From contig JAGQDJ010000056.1 of NCBI GenBank assembly GCA_022885665.1, positions 231,687 to 295,686 on the forward strand: a DNA stretch of 64,000 bases. The letters are read 5' to 3'. Source of the DNA: Triops longicaudatus (lineage: Eukaryota; Arthropoda; Branchiopoda; Notostraca; Triopsidae). Of the stretch, positions 27,401-42,400 are shown in pieces. Numbering within the stretch: position 1 is the stretch's first letter; each line of letters begins with the position of its first letter. Both the position numbers and the translations under genes were made by a program. Under the pieces are notes generated by a model. The model did not search any database. It was not told the origin of the DNA and saw only the letters and a list, made by a program, of their open reading frames with translations.

Positions 27401-30400
27401 ATGTGACGAAAAGCTTTTGCATGGCTCATTACATTGTCTGACTAATGCGATGGTACACACCACACTTCGAACCTAATTTTCTCCATTTGTTCAGCGTTTA
27501 CCCGCAGCTTGCAAACACTTCACGATTTTGCATGGTTCCCTACTTTTGCTGCGTTTTAGTGCAAGTATGTTCCTGTGTTACTAGTTACACGATAGGTATT
27601 AAGAAACAATCTCATACGGCTTGTGTAGCTTTTTCTTGCATTATAGAGCTATATGTTTCTTACCACGTTGGTTTCCGTCCCGGCTTTGATTTATTTGCCC
27701 TACAGATGTGAGAAATTCGCGTAATTTCTTGCATTTCTTCTTAAGTCACCTCTTCTTTATGTAAGAGCAATTAACGAGCAATTTTATCAAGAATTAGATT
27801 TTAACCATTTTAACAAGAAGTAGCGATCTCCTGTTAAATCATCAGTTGTTCAAAACAGGCCAATAAAACTTCTTAGACTCGAGCAGTGATTCAGTGCTCT
27901 TTACATTTGACCTTCAAATCTCTTTTACGCAAAAGCAATTTACCTTAAAATGAGCTTTATGGGACACTTACCTGTCGTAAATTCGAGAAGAAGCATAAGT
28001 GACAAAGTGTGCGTAAGTGGACATTTCCTCTATAAGCTTTTGAGTAAACTGTAAGAAATGTCGAACTTTTTTAGGTCGAAGAAATGACCGAATTTTACGG
28101 CAACGAGCAAAGCTCACGCCGATGAAAAGAAATTAAAAAATGACCGAAAAGTGTGGGAGCCAGATAAGTAAGTTTGTATTAAGTGATGACCTAAAAGTGG
28201 TAATTAAAAACAACCGAAAATTGTTAGTAAAAAGGACCGAAAAGTGGTAATTAAGAATTACGGAAGAAATAACTAAAAATGACAGAAAATTAAACCTAGC
28301 AACGCGCAGACTTATTATAATGCCATTATAATACCAAAAGTTGGCTAAAATAACTTCCAAAAATAGTTTCGTGTACCAAAAAAGGTAATTAAGACAACCA
28401 TTAAGTGGGCATGAGACACCTAGAATTAATTGAATTAGCGACAGCAATTTTTTTTTATTTTGAAATCGTTTTATTTGCCAACTTTGTGCAAACAATTATA
28501 CAATTAAATTAAAAACCTAATATAATCGACTCTAAAAAAAAGATAACACAATGTATAGCATACAGCAAAACACAGTACGAAACTAATTGTTGAATCTGTT
28601 TCAGTAACAATTTTGACGATCGAGTACGCTTTTCTTCGTTGTTTTGGGCACCCTACACAATAAAACGTTTTATTATAAACGTTATATATGAGTAACAAAG
28701 TTTTAGAATTTTGCAGATTGATTATCACATGTTACTTTAAGATAACAAAGAACTTAAAAGGTACGCTAGCCTTACTCTCTTTGAAACGACGTTTACAATA
28801 TGCCAATACTCTCACCTTGCCTTTTCTTCCTTTTCTCTTCTTGAAATCAGGAAGTCGAGTAGTGACCTTAGGTCAAATCCAATACGTCAAGGATAGCCTT
28901 TCATTTTTATGCTGGCATTTCATGGCTGGTTCAAGCGACACTGAATGAAACGTGGGAAAATTTTCGGGTTCTTAGGAATTGTCCTACATTTTCGGTAGAC
29001 TGTGTTGCTTATAGGAATACGTTATAAAAAATTAGATACATTAGCCGATTTTAGGTTTGTGAATCACCATTTCTAGGTAATACTTTTCGTTATATAGAAG
29101 AACTAACCATTTGTGAAAAGAACTTACCACTTTTTAACCGGAAATTCATTTTTGGATATTTATATTTACTATTTTTCAGCACCTATTTTTACAGTGTGGT
29201 TCCTTTCTTGGCCCTTTCTTTGATCATTGTGGGGTACCAATGGGAATGAAAATATAAGAACGAACAAAATGTTTTTTTTTTCTGTGGTGATATGAAAAAA
29301 GGCATTGATTTGTTGAGAGCTTAAATTGAGTAATTTGTCATCTATTGAGCCTAGATTGCAAGCAGTCGAGGAAGGAAGAAAGAAAAACGTTCTTATTTCA
29401 TTTTTCTTTTCGTTTGTCCTTTCTTCCCTCGCTCTTACTCAATATTGAACGCTAGACAGGAAACAAATTGGAGAACCAAGAACGAAGTTTTGGTACTAGC
29501 CTGTCCAGTACACACAAACCTCCCAAAAATGGAAAAGAATCCATGGTGTGAAGATCTTTTCTAACTTCCTTAAACACCACTACACAAACCTTGACTTGTC
29601 TCTGACGATCACCAAATTTATACCCCATTTGAATTGCTAGCCCTGAGTGAGGGTACAATACAACAAGCACACAATTCCATTCGCCAATAGTTATTCAGTT
29701 ACCGGGGGATGAAACCAGTGTCGCCCCCCGGGTCTAATCTCGTTAAACTCTGATTGACTTGCGAAACAAGCTTGTTTTGCTATCGTGCCCGATCAACTTG
29801 AAAGACTGTTGACGTTTCTGGTATTCTCTCTTGTTGCGAAACTTGGTGCAGCGCCCTTTGGCTCCCTTTTGTCTTCTTAACTGTAACGCTTCCCGGCGTC
29901 TTGACAAGTCGCCTCATTTGAGCCCTACACATTCCGAAACTAGCGACCTCTGTTTATGGCCCGGAGGAACGTAAGCCCAAACTGCTCATTTGCGCTATGT
30001 TGCTGCTGGGCTCGTAAAAGAAATGCACCCTCTTTACCCCGAATCCCTAAATGTCAAAGAACTGTGGTCATTTAGCATTGTTTTTTTTGGAAAATTCCAG
30101 AATTTGTAGCAATTTCTGCACTAAAATACTCTACAACCGGTATTTAAAAAAAGTAAAAAAAAATTACACGAGCTGTTACAACGTCTGACATTTAAATGAG
30201 CTACTAGACCTTGGTAAGATTCCTTGACTTTTTCTTGTTATCTTTATATTTCTAAAAGAAAATCTAATAATATTTTCTTATTTCACTAGTTAAGGGACAA
30301 TACTGTTATATCAGATAACATGAATCGAAAATCTATGGGCAAAACAGTGACGACTGCTAAAGTTCTTGTAACCGTTAGAACAGTACATTTTCTTTTTAAC

Positions 30401-33400
30401 ACTAAGGTTGATGTGGCGTGGATTCACATCTTAGACCCCTTTCCCACGCTACAGACATTTCAAAGGCCCTTATGTCTATATTATATAGGTACAAGTTGCG
30501 AACCCCTCCTCATGTTTTGTGTCGTTTTGTAACTTATAGAGAAAGGCTTTACGTAACCAGTCAGTCTCACCCCAGTGTTTGACAGGTATGATTCTAACTC
30601 ATCAGTACTCTCCCTACCATTTTTGAGTGAACTGGGATCAAACTACCGTTTCTCTGTTCATTACAACAGACCTCTTAAATACGTGCAAAACACTCACACA
30701 GACAAAACAAATTTGCCTTAGTACAACTCCCGTTTGTGAAATAAAAATGCACATGAGTTCTTCCATTATTAGCACTGTATAATAAACGCACTCTGTTAAT
30801 CTTATACAACCTAGAAATAAGAAAATCACTAATATGTGACAACAACATTTAACCACATTTTATGAAAATACTAATACTAATATATTTTTAATGGATCTTT
30901 TGTTAATCACAAACTGGGCACATGACGAAATCTTAAAACTGCTGCTTAAATGAACAGAGTGGTGATGCGGATCCGTGTATGCTCAGCTCGTCAATATTGC
31001 CTCAGAGAGGAATTTTGTTTAAGGAATACATAAAGAACAGCTTCACCTGGCGTTCCTTTTCCATCTCGAACATCCTATGCGCTGTGGTTATGCCCAAATG
31101 TATCTAAACTCTTTCAAAGAGAAGTTTCGTACATAAATTCGACATAAATCTAGTCAAAATACGAAGACAACGATTATCAGCCACCACTAGCAAATCACCC
31201 GCTGCGATGGCGCCGTGAACTTTACTCAAATGCCACCGTGAATTCGGTGTACAATTCGGAATCCAGTTATACAAAACTGTTACCAGTTAAATGACGATAG
31301 CTATAGGCTTTTGTTCTTGCAAATCAACTATAGACATTTCGTTCGAACTTTTAATAGGGTAAACAGTGTGATCGTATGGCTTTTAGTAAAGCGGGTAAGC
31401 CCTTAATGATGGCTTCATGGATGTAATTCCTTCTAAGCGGCGTTCTTGGGAGGATCAATCTTCCGTTAGGCTGTCCCAGTTCACCTGACGACATTCACCG
31501 CCCTATTTGTGTGTGGGATACACACATGTACTGTACACGCAATTCGTGCTCGTTCGTCTTTCTAGTCGCTTTAAACTCATTAAAACACGGCAGAAGGATT
31601 TTATAACTTACAAACCTTATTAAATATGCCTGCTAGGTTGACTAGTATCCTCCAAAAAACACAAACTTTTATTGTTGCACATCCATATTTCTAAGCCCTG
31701 AGCACGCTTGACTTCAATAACCCACCCTTTCCCACCTACCTACCGACTTTGCAGGGGTTATCGACCTAACTTCAGAAAAATAATCGTCTACTCATTTGTT
31801 TCAAGTGCTTTTTATTCTTGTGTTTTTTTTTCTAAAAATTCATTCATTGTTTGGCATTTCAATACGGTGCTAGCAATTTCGGGGAAAAATGAATCAGAAA
31901 TATAGGAACAACTTTCCACTGAGAACGTACACTCACATTTACTCATACACACACGCATGTTCGTGGAAATATAAACAAAAAGAGAAAAGCGATCGATAGC
32001 GGAAGATTTCAGACACTGTTTCATTTATTTCTACAATGCGTACGAAGTTTTAGTCAGAAAAAGATACTGTGGGGGTGTGGTGGGGTGTATACGACATGGA
32101 ACCTGAACTAGTGCCAGGCTCAAATTCCTCGCTGTACAAACTCCTCATGTAAACACTTTGCATCGTGGAAGATCGTTCTGAAGGAAGATTCGAGACGATC
32201 TAGTCCAGTTTTTTTAGTTTTTCTGTTGCTTTTCTTGCTTGTACTAACGTGACCAAACACACCTAGGAGGGTTGTGAGAGGGTGAATGAGGGTGGTGGTA
32301 ATGATGGCCAAGAGTTTGTGGTCATTTCCACACGAGGAGACGAAGTTGAGAAAATTCAATGAAGCCGGAGAGAAATTGGGAGAGAGATGAAGAAAAAGAA
32401 ATGAGATCCGAAAAATAAGTCTAACAGAAAGAGCGTAACTCAATTTCTTCCTTTTGCGTTGGCAGGGGAATAACAATAAAATTCTATGGGAAAACTTCCA
32501 TGGTTTCTTCTTTGGGAGTTTGAAAGAGAAAGTTGGTATAAGAAGACATTTTGAAATCACACAATGTCATATTTATTCGTTTAAGGGAATATTTATTCGC
32601 GTCTATTATTACCTGTAATGTTACGTGAAAGGGTGTTTAGATTAATTGATGAACATCGATTTTTCCATTATTGGGGAGTTGAAGACTGCAAACAACCTGT
32701 TAAAAATTTAGAAACTGCTGTAGAGTACACAGAAATTGAGCCGGAATGGATCATTCTTCCGAGTACAGCTTTATGGTATGTTTGAGTATTTAGAAAGGCG
32801 GATACCCTTTCGTCAATAGAGACGGAAAGCTTTCGCATTGTTCGAGCTGCTCTAATGTTAACGCATGTTGTTTTGAGAGTATATCAAGACAAATCCGCTT
32901 TATTGCTTCCATATATCTTTGTTACTGTTTGAGCTTTATTGCGTTATAGACCTTTACCACCGAGAAAAGTGGCGTTGAATCCATTCGCTTCCAATGTACA
33001 TTATTAAAAAAGGTAAAGAGAAAAAAGTGAAACTGTTGCTAGTGGTTTTCTAGTGTGAATCTATTAATGCACCATGAACGTGTCTGGATTTCCCAGAAAC
33101 ACTCCATTAGTTAAGGAAACGTGAACACAGCACCAATGGAGCACAGATCATCTTCGCTTTGCGCTGAAAACCTGTAAGCTTTCATAAATGTCTTTTAAAC
33201 TACCATGTTTTATTAAAAAAGTGAAAATTTTAGTTTTCTTAGAGCAAAACACAGACATTTTGTCCCACCCCTAATTTCAAACTGATCCCTCCCCACGACA
33301 GCTTGTACACTTGGAAGAGCCTCTTGTTTTCACGGACATTTAGTCGTACTTTTCATTTCCTTGAAGATCAGAGTATCACGTTTGTTAGTTGAATACAACT

Positions 33401-36400
33401 GCATCTACTGATTTATATTCAAACAACATTTTTGTCTACAAACGAAATGGAAAATAATTGTAAGAAGTTTACTTGTAAGAAATGCACTTCAATGTATCTT
33501 TTCGTTAACCATGGATGAATATGCTAAGATTTATGCGTACACGCTTTGTAAAAATGGTTAATGAAGTAAGCTGTTTTGTTGACCAGCTTCATCTGAATGT
33601 TTCTTTGTTAGCCTTGACAGTGAGTTCCTTACGAAAATAACAACAATCCATTTGTTTGCTGACCAAAAGTGCTATTTTGGTTATGTTTTTCGTTACTAAG
33701 AACGACTTTGACCCTTACAAGACCAGAAAAAATAACCATCTGTTGGAAGTAAGCTTAATTCTCCCTGTTGAGCGAGACAAGATGGCATTTACTGAGCCAG
33801 ACGCCACTGGAGTTTGTTCTCATTCAAGAGCAGCACATTTTTCATGATTACTCCAGCTAAGAACGTCTTCGAGTTCGTCTTCATTTGCTTAGATTTAGTA
33901 AAAAGCTCAATGACATAGAAATTTCTTCATCACAACGTTCACTGTGAAGATAATGTAAAAATAAAAATAAAAAATTAATCCTGAGAATTTTTGAAAACTC
34001 ACTCACGTCATTTTCGCTACTTTATCTCGACTGAAAATCAAAATTGCATGCATGTAATGACCATAATATACCCTGAACAGGGCGTAAATGGAATTTCGGT
34101 GAAAGCTTGCTTTCGTTTTTCCATATTTTTTTATGCTCATCTAGAAAATATCACCTGTTCGTTCACGCTCACAAGTTCATTTCAAGCTACTTTCAGTAAT
34201 TAGTTTTAGAAAAAATGAACTTTACTCATGCTTCCATAATCTTCAATTTCCTAAATCCATCTGCGAAGAAAGAAAAACAAAAAGTCCATCCCTTAAAAAA
34301 ATTATGAAACATACTTCTGTCACTTTTTTCTAAGGAAGCTTTCCATTTGAAGAAACTTTTACAACAATTCCTTAGGGTAGCAAAAACAAAAGCACATGTC
34401 AAATACGAGACAAAAAGAAAGGAAAAAGAAAATCCCATATTCTCATTTCTCGTGTTTTGTGTCTAGGATGTTGAGTCATTTCTTAGTTTCAGATTTTTCC
34501 ATATTTCTTCTTTACGGGGTTGAAAACTTGAAAGGCTCCTAAGCAATAGGAAAAGTTCGTGACCAACCCTTAACTCCACCCACTTTACCCATCCCTAACC
34601 CCTTCAACTTTTATGCTAGATACAAAAGCTAGCTCAGCTTGTCGTTTGTTTTGTTTTCTTGGCTTAGGGGATTTAAGGAAGCGTAAATCTTTGCTTTCCT
34701 TCTTTTTATTGTCGTTGGAGAAAGACGGGGGGTATCACTGATATATTGTTGTTCTCGTTTTTCCTTATAATGTCATTGAAATGTCTTCACTTTTTGGGGT
34801 TACCTTTCTTCGGGACGAATTAGAAGGAAAAGGAAGGAGGGGCAAAGGGAAATTTCTCTCGCACGAGTTGAATTTGAGAAGAGACCGACATGTGAAAGCA
34901 GAGATGAGAGACGGAAGAATCTCTCTTTTTCCCTCCCAGGCTTAAAAGAAAAGAGCTAAGAGGCTGCAAGGACGTGATCTTGAGGGCTCGTTGTGTCACA
35001 GATAAGTCAGCTCAGCTTTCCCTGTCTGCAAAGGAAGAGGAAACGGAAACTTGACGGTGAACTCCTTGTCTTGTCAGATGGTACTTTATACGAGTTGTCC
35101 CATTAAGATGTACAAAAGAGAACGACGAGGTTATTTAAATTGGACACTTGCTGATTTCCCGTCACGACTTATGTGTGTTCTACCTAACTTTTTTTCCTAT
35201 TTCTCTACGTCCCCAAGAGAATTTAACTGAAGTTAAGATCTACCTAGCCTATCTCAGAGAACCGATAAACTAACGCAGTATATGAATGAATTTACGTACT
35301 TGAAAACTTGTAGTAGCCTTTAAATCGTTCTCGTAAAGATAAAGTTTATATAGGTTCAAATGCTAGGAAAGACACACAAGCCTTCACTGTGAAGTAAGAA
35401 AGCACGCGGGTACGGGTAAATAGAACATGAAGAAAAAAAATAAATAAATTAACCTAAAATTATGGCATTTTGTGGCAAACTATAGAATACTCACACACAC
35501 AGTTCGCTAGGTCTAAGTAAATGCCGTTATATTCGGTGAACTGCTGTAAACGGGGAAATCTTCTGCAAAAAAAAAAAAAAAAAAAAAAAATATTTCTTAA
35601 CTTTACCGTTCAGGTTATTTTAGACATTTAATTTTGTACCGACCATGGGGTAGCTTTGAACACCAAATTTGAAAATACAGTACTCTCGAAATTTCCCAGT
35701 GAAGTCGAAAGATAAAGGCTCGTCTCATTTTGTAGAACAATTTTTGACAGTACTAAACTTTTTGCTTTGCTTTTATTATAGCTGACAAATTAGCTGATAT
35801 ATGCAAGAAAAACGATAAAAAGGCGCTTGTTCGTTCGCAGTAACATCGGTTGACGGTATTTCTTCTTGCTGTTGAAAAGTTATTCCGAGCCAACTTTTGG
35901 TGCATAACAGCGACAGAAAGGTATTAAAACTGACAACAGACAACAGGGGCAAGCTTAATTTGAATTTTTTGAATAATAAAAAAAACTGACGACACTAGGT
36001 CCTCTAGTGATGGAATCCTGAACGATACTAAATGACAAGTCTGGTTGGCAATGCGACTAAGCCCTTCTAACTGAGCTCAACATCTATTAACGTGCTACCC
36101 AAGTTTGGAAAGTGTCGGCGAACTTATGAATGGCTAAAACGCAAACCAGATTAGACGAGCAAATTAGGAAACAGAAGCTTATTATGCTAAGCACCAGTGT
36201 TGGTAAACTTATGAATAGCTTCACCGTTAACACAGAAGCGCAAAATGAGGAAAAGGTACTCTTCACTGTTCCAATTTCGCATGCTGTTGCTAAGTAACAA
36301 ATTGCAAAAATGAAACGCGTGCAACTCAAACTCCTAGAAGAAAAACTCGGCAACCGAATTTGGAGCTGGTGATGACTTTTGACTATTTTCCCCTTCCACC

Positions 36401-39400
36401 TGAAGTTGCAATAGTTTTGAAATCGCTGGCATTTAACCAACAGCTTTCTCGAAAATTTAAAACGTTAATTTTTCAATACACCAATTGTCATGCAAAACTT
36501 TACTACCAAGAACATATAGGAAAATATCATACCGTTTTAGTTTTATTTTATAATTATTTTTTATTTTTGTTTTAAATACAGGACGAAAATGTTCCCGTGT
36601 AATTAGCCCATAATGGCAGGTGTTATAGAGTGGTATCTTTTGCAAGGTTTTCACTTTAGCATGCCATTATGGTATAATGAATTACGTGCAGGGGAAACAC
36701 GACAAAATCTCGTAAATCATAAAAAATTGAAACAATCCTCAAACGCTCGGGAAGGGAAAATAAGTTGGAACAATGACAAATGAAAAAAACAAGATGTATA
36801 GCTTTTAAGTGACAGGCGGGCTCTCTAGGACAATTAAGATGGTTCAGCGACAATGAAACCGTTGTAAAAGACACTTCGAGTCTTTCCAACTCTTTGCCCA
36901 CGTTAAGGCAAAAGAAAACTTGGTTATCGATAAATGCAAAAGAGCCCCACACTTGAGTTAAAAGGCTTTGGCAATAAATTTTCAAGTTTTGTCGCCAGCG
37001 CCGTTTGTTAACTCCATGCCCTGGGAAAAGCACCAGGAGAGAGAGAGAGAGAGAGAGAGAGAAATCTGGAGCACAAAAAATTAGTTCCAATGCAAATTTC
37101 TTCCCTCTATGTGTCTGCCTAGATTACTGCATCCTATAACTCCATCCGGGAGGATTTACGGAGGTCACAATAGCTACAGAAGAGCAAAAACGGAGAGAAA
37201 GAGGAGGAGATAAAAATGGCCAGTGAAGAATTTAGGTGAAAACTGTGGCCAACTTGAACTTAGGGAAGGCGAACATATCCTGATGACAAATAGAAACTGA
37301 TCGACGAAGACTTGTTTAGGTTAGGGTAACATTGTCGTGACTGCCAAGCTGGGTCGCAGCTTCCGCGTCATTTGCTCGCCTTTATCGACCTCTTCCCTCC
37401 TCACCCTCTCTCTCCGTTGGCTTGTCACACAGCTGATCTTGTTCCTAGCGAAAGGAAGGAAGCCAATCAATTGTTGATGAGATCCTCATTAACCACCCCG
37501 TTGTCTCCCTTCCTGCATCGGGATCTTCGCTTTAAGCATGTCTTGTGGCGCCCTCAGTTTGTGTAGAACTTGAGATTGGGAATCTCCTCCGGGTTAAAGC
37601 GGCGTCACCGGAAAGTTTCTGTGGGTATGCTGGAAGGGCGAGACTCTTCAACTTTCGGATTTCCCATTAGCGAAAGAACTTTTGCAACGCGTTCGAGCGT
37701 ACCAATGCGCTTATACCAATACCGAAGCTCTTTAAAGGGGGGGGGGGGGATCGCAGGTGATTGGCATATTGACAAAACTCCCTGAAGGTCCCGGGTTTTG
37801 TCTTTTCATCTCTGTCAATGGCAGCTTTCCTGGGTGAGAGCTTAGAAGAAGTTAGTCTTAATGTCCGGATTAATTATTTGTTAGACCCGCTAGCGTTGAT
37901 GTTTTCTTGTGCAGATGTTTACACTCGAAGTATGTGTCTTCTATTCCCCACTTTATCTCCCAGGTAGTAGACGAGGTGGTACAATTATTGACTACCAGTT
38001 TTATTTATTCGAGAAAATGGTATTAGAAGTAATATAAAAAAAAAAGATTTCTACAGTGTGCAGTAGAAATTTTCACCTAGGGTAGAAGAGCACTGTCCCG
38101 CGATTTTCGGGGCTTAATTTTCTCCCAATACGTGAGAAAACTTCTTTGCAAAAGGCACTGAAAACTACAATCGTAAAATAAAGTTTCAACATTTTGGGAG
38201 AAAATTTTCAAAACGAGAATTTTACAATATATTTTTTGTATCTTTTATTTTATTTATTTATTTTATTTTTATTTATTTATTTTTTGTTTTTGCTTTGTTG
38301 GCTGTTCCACAGAAAGAGAAGCCACTTTCGGGTCACTGTGACATTCCGGAAGTATTGTTTTCAAAGATGATATTCAGTTTTACTCGGCGATCAGTGCAAC
38401 TTCGAAAGCGGACAAGAAATTGCTAAAAAATAACATATCTTTAGCAAATTGCTTCTTGGCATTGCAAAATTGTATTAGCTGAACACGTCTGAAAAAATTA
38501 ACACGTCTAGGCTAAACCTCTTGTGGCGGATTTCATGTTATTTTTTTTTTAAACGACTGGGCCGTAAAGTGTGTATTTGTGCAACAAAAGTTTCTAACTG
38601 TAATGTGTGTGAAACTGAACTTCGTAATGTGCCGGGAAGACTTTTTCAAGAAATTGTGTTTTGATTTTTTTCTTAAAAAGTTAATATGCTTAAACTTTTG
38701 TATTTACGACAATATAAAAAATAGCCTTTAACAAATGAAGTGTGATATATTCAAACGAATTTTAGTGGAAGAAAATAGAAAATCGTATGAGTGGTTTTTA
38801 AAAATTCGCCTGCAAGTATTAACGTGTAATTTGCCCATAAGACGTCCAGCTAGACAGAAGAAAAATTTTAAAACACGTTACGTTTAGGAAAGCTACTAAA
38901 GAAAAAAAGAAGATAGTCTATGAACGCATTCCTGTAACTAATTTCGTAAGATATCTTATATTTGCTGCAAAATCGTCTAAAACATTAATATCTAATTCGC
39001 CATAAGGAGGCGGAGCTAGACCGGGGCCTTAAGTTATTGTAAGAAAAATGCGATTAAAATAAATCGATAGAAAAAAAGCGCTTACTCCTTAAAAGTTATA
39101 TTTCTTTTTGCATGCACACTTGGTTCCATTTCCTACGGTTTCAACCAACAGTACGTTATTGGACTGTGAATCATATTTACATTGCCAAAAAATGCACGAT
39201 TTGTAGTCATTAAGAGTTCGCAATGATGGGAGTCCTTTTCGTCCTTCATTACTGAAAGAATAAACGTAGAAATAATTCTTATGTTTCTCGTCATTGCAAA
39301 GTCGTAGTAGTTTACGTTTGGGTTGTACTTGAGTTGTTGAGTTTGGAGTGTGCTGTTTGTAAATGTTCATAATCACTTGTCTTTACGTGAAACTAGTAAC

Positions 39401-42400
39401 TATCGTTTCTCTCCGTTGTGTGGCCCATATCGGCGCTACTATCTGTACTAGATGCTAATAATGTATTGGTGGCTTAGTGTTGAAGTATCTGCAGTAGTGT
39501 ACTAGATGTTCTTAGATTTTCTCATATATTATTTTACTGTAACAACGAAATCCTTGTGGACTGAAAGCGTGCAATTAGCTTAAACGAGTTAATTCCGGCA
39601 TCTTTCAAGTTGTGGAAAGTTTGTTATCACGATTTACAACTCTTATTCTTTTCTTTTATTCAACCAAACATTCCTCCAAAGAGTAAAAATGACTTAATTA
39701 GCTCATGGATGTTTCTTTTGTTGCGGTGGATGGGGTTGGAATGTTGGTGTGGATAGGAGACGAAATTGTCACATACCTGCGTTTCTTTATTAGTAAATCA
39801 AGAAGGATAGTTCCCTACTGCAGTACAAAAACAAGGGACACGGCACATGTTGGAGGGCTTCTGTTCACGAAGCTACGTGTTTCCGACGTTTAAGGTGGCG
39901 CTAGTTGTTCTAACGGTTTTCAGGGCTTTTCAACAACATGCGTTCCCTAATTGCTTATGCTAATGTAGGCCAATTTCGAGCATTTTGGATACTTAAGAGA
40001 GAGAAAACAAGACTAAAATTAGACTTTTCTTTATTCTAAGTCTTAAAATTATTAATTGATTTATGTAATAGTTGATTCATGTAAGCATAGTAATTCATGC
40101 AAAAATAGACACACAAAATAAATATAGCAATTCAAATGTAACCTTCGCTATCCTCTAGTAAGAAAACGTTTGTACGCGTGTTGATACACCTCGATAAGTT
40201 TCAGAGAGTAAATTAATTGTTACGCCACTTTATACAGTATACTTTGTCAGTGCTCTCTTAACGCCCTCAGGGCTTGAAAAGGGTACTTTTCGGTTCAAGT
40301 CAGTTAACTTTTAGATCTACGAAGATGTTGTAGCTCCGTCTCTTTTCGAGAAGTAATGGGTAATAATTAACGAAAAGCAAGGAAGGGGTTCTTTATCTGC
40401 CCAATTTCCTTTTGACTTCCTATCCCTAAAGGTCTAGGAAGGGAAAAAGTAAAGAACATATGGCGAATAATAGTATCCGATCAAAATCACCAAGATTAAA
40501 CTTTCTGGAAGAGTAATTTGTCCCTTTCGAATTCTTTTGGTGTGTTCTTTATTCTTATGTCTCTTCTTTTTTATCTTTCCTTACTCGGGCAGTGTGCAAT
40601 GTAACGCTGGACGCTAAAGAACTGTGGGAGCGGTCGGGCAAATCGTTCGGGCAACTCAAAGGGGAATTGCAAATGGAAACAAGTGATTCTTGCTGGTTTC
40701 GGTTCCAGCCTAGTAAAGATCAACGATTGGAACTCCAGATTTATCGGCTGGTCAATGTCGGACGTCTGCTCGATGCCAAGTAAGACCAACGTCAACCCAG
40801 AAAACATAAAGCAAATAAAACAAAAATGTATAATTGATTAAAAAAAATAAGCAAAAGCTAAAATATCCAACAAAGCTTACGTATAGAAATTGCAATCCAA
40901 AAAGATCAAAATTGCTCATTACTTTTTTTTTAACCGAAAATGCAAGAATAATTTACCGAATTAATTGTCATTTTCTCTTGTTTTCCTTTTTCAAAACGGT
41001 AATTGAGTGGGTAGAGCTCATTGCCGTTTCGTAAAGCTGATTTTTCTAAAATTACATTTCAATTACTGAACCTCTCGTCTTTTAGGTAAAGGAAGTGCTG
41101 TTAATATATTTTCCCACTAATTACTTTAACTCCTGGTCGGTTTTGCACGATGAACGCGAAGAATTTTCGTCAAAGAAAAAAAGCATAAAATGCGAACTAG
41201 GCGACACGAATTAAGCCCACTTCTTTATAGCTCTTTTAATAGGTGAATTTAAAACGCACACGAAATTTAAAACTCGCTGGTATTCCGTTTTTATAACCAA
41301 AAAGTGGCGTAACAGTTGCGTGCGAAGGAAACCGAAGTTTGTCTATAAAAAGCTCATTCCCTTATTTTCGTTTTGTGGGGTTAAAGGTGTGAGGAAGGAT
41401 CGCTCCAACTTGTGATGGGCGATCTGACGGAAATGGAAATGGCGTTACGAACACGATCGTCCAACTTGGGCCGATTTCAGTCGAATTACTCACTATGCGG
41501 GCTCAACGAACGGTTTACGCCGCCAGTAGTGCTCTTCACCGATGATGCTGAGCCAGCAACTTTGCTATTCCGGTATGTAGGTAGTAACGTTTAAGCTCTC
41601 TGGAAGCTAAAAGCCTAAGAGTTCGAGATGAAAAATTCCCTCTTTTATTCTTATTTATATTTTACCATTCCCATGCCTTATCAAGGTTAATATCTCTCAC
41701 TTAACGAACAAGTGAAGCTTAAGGCTCTTTTTCCTTTCTTTTTTTTTTTTTTGGGGGGGGCGGAGGGGGATGTGATGGGCTTTCGTAAACCAAGAAAGCC
41801 AAGTTTTAGTACCATTTCTTCGAGTCTTATTGAAATTTTTCCTTCTCATACAAATCGTTTAGCGTACAGTCGAGTCACCATAGACCGCGTTTCATGGCTC
41901 ACTTCAGTTTCACTCCGTTACACCACGAAACGCTCGGAATGCAGACTCAAGGAGGTACCAAAGTCAGTCATACAGGTAAAATCAGGAAAATCCTGAAGAG
42001 AAAAAAAATCGACGATTTTGGTAATTATACCAAAGAAGCTATTTTTCTGAATATTTTTCAATATTTTCTGAATATTTTCTCTGATTTGTTATGTCAATAG
42101 AGTGCGATTGGGTATTCCAGGATACCGTGTGCTTAAAAGAGCCTGATGGCTGTCGAGTGGCTAGTCCGGGTTATCCGGGCTTGTACCCACCTTATGTCAA
42201 TTGCCATTACCATGTTCTGCTCTCGTCGCCACTTACTCGCGTCCATGTTGTGTTCACTGACTCGAATTTACCACCTGAGTAAGAACCGGTTTACTAGTAC
42301 TCAAGTATACCCTCAAACTAACTCGTACTTGCACGAACCCTTCAGAGACCGTAATCGTAATGATGATCCAAAGAGATAACGACTATGTGGAAATCAGAAG

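Larger units (their letters stand above)
18988..40592 (+). other. CUB gene intron 2 (21.6 kb)
   Basis: This intron is bounded by donor GTAAGT at 18,988 and acceptor CGGGCAG at 40,592, with phase 1 on both sides. I see no additional exon that would extend the protein and no nested gene I can support. It holds simple repeats (G-run 20,292-20,304; C-run 21,885-21,897; A-run 35,567-35,590; (GA)13 at 37,037-37,062; G-run 37,737-37,749; ATTT-rich tract about 38,236-38,290), degenerate arrays near 24.1-24.6, 26.7-27.2 and 28.1-28.3 kb, and dispersed short repeats near 36.6 and 38.8-39.0 kb. Its length suits first-intron-type regulatory content, but no specific element is identifiable. Confidence 0.75.

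Noticed and set aside
32120..32560. 146-codon open frame on the minus strand
   Set aside because: Low-complexity Lys/Ser/Leu/Phe composition, no motif, inside intron 2. It arises from a purine-biased + strand.
36656..37090. 144-codon open frame on the minus strand
   Set aside because: It reads straight through the (GA)13 microsatellite, giving a Ser-Leu repeat. No conserved segment is visible.
40289..40303. GGTTCAAGTC as a possible tRNA B box
   Set aside because: No complementary T-stem, acceptor stem or A box at the right distance. Other GTTCGA-like sites in the window failed in the same way.
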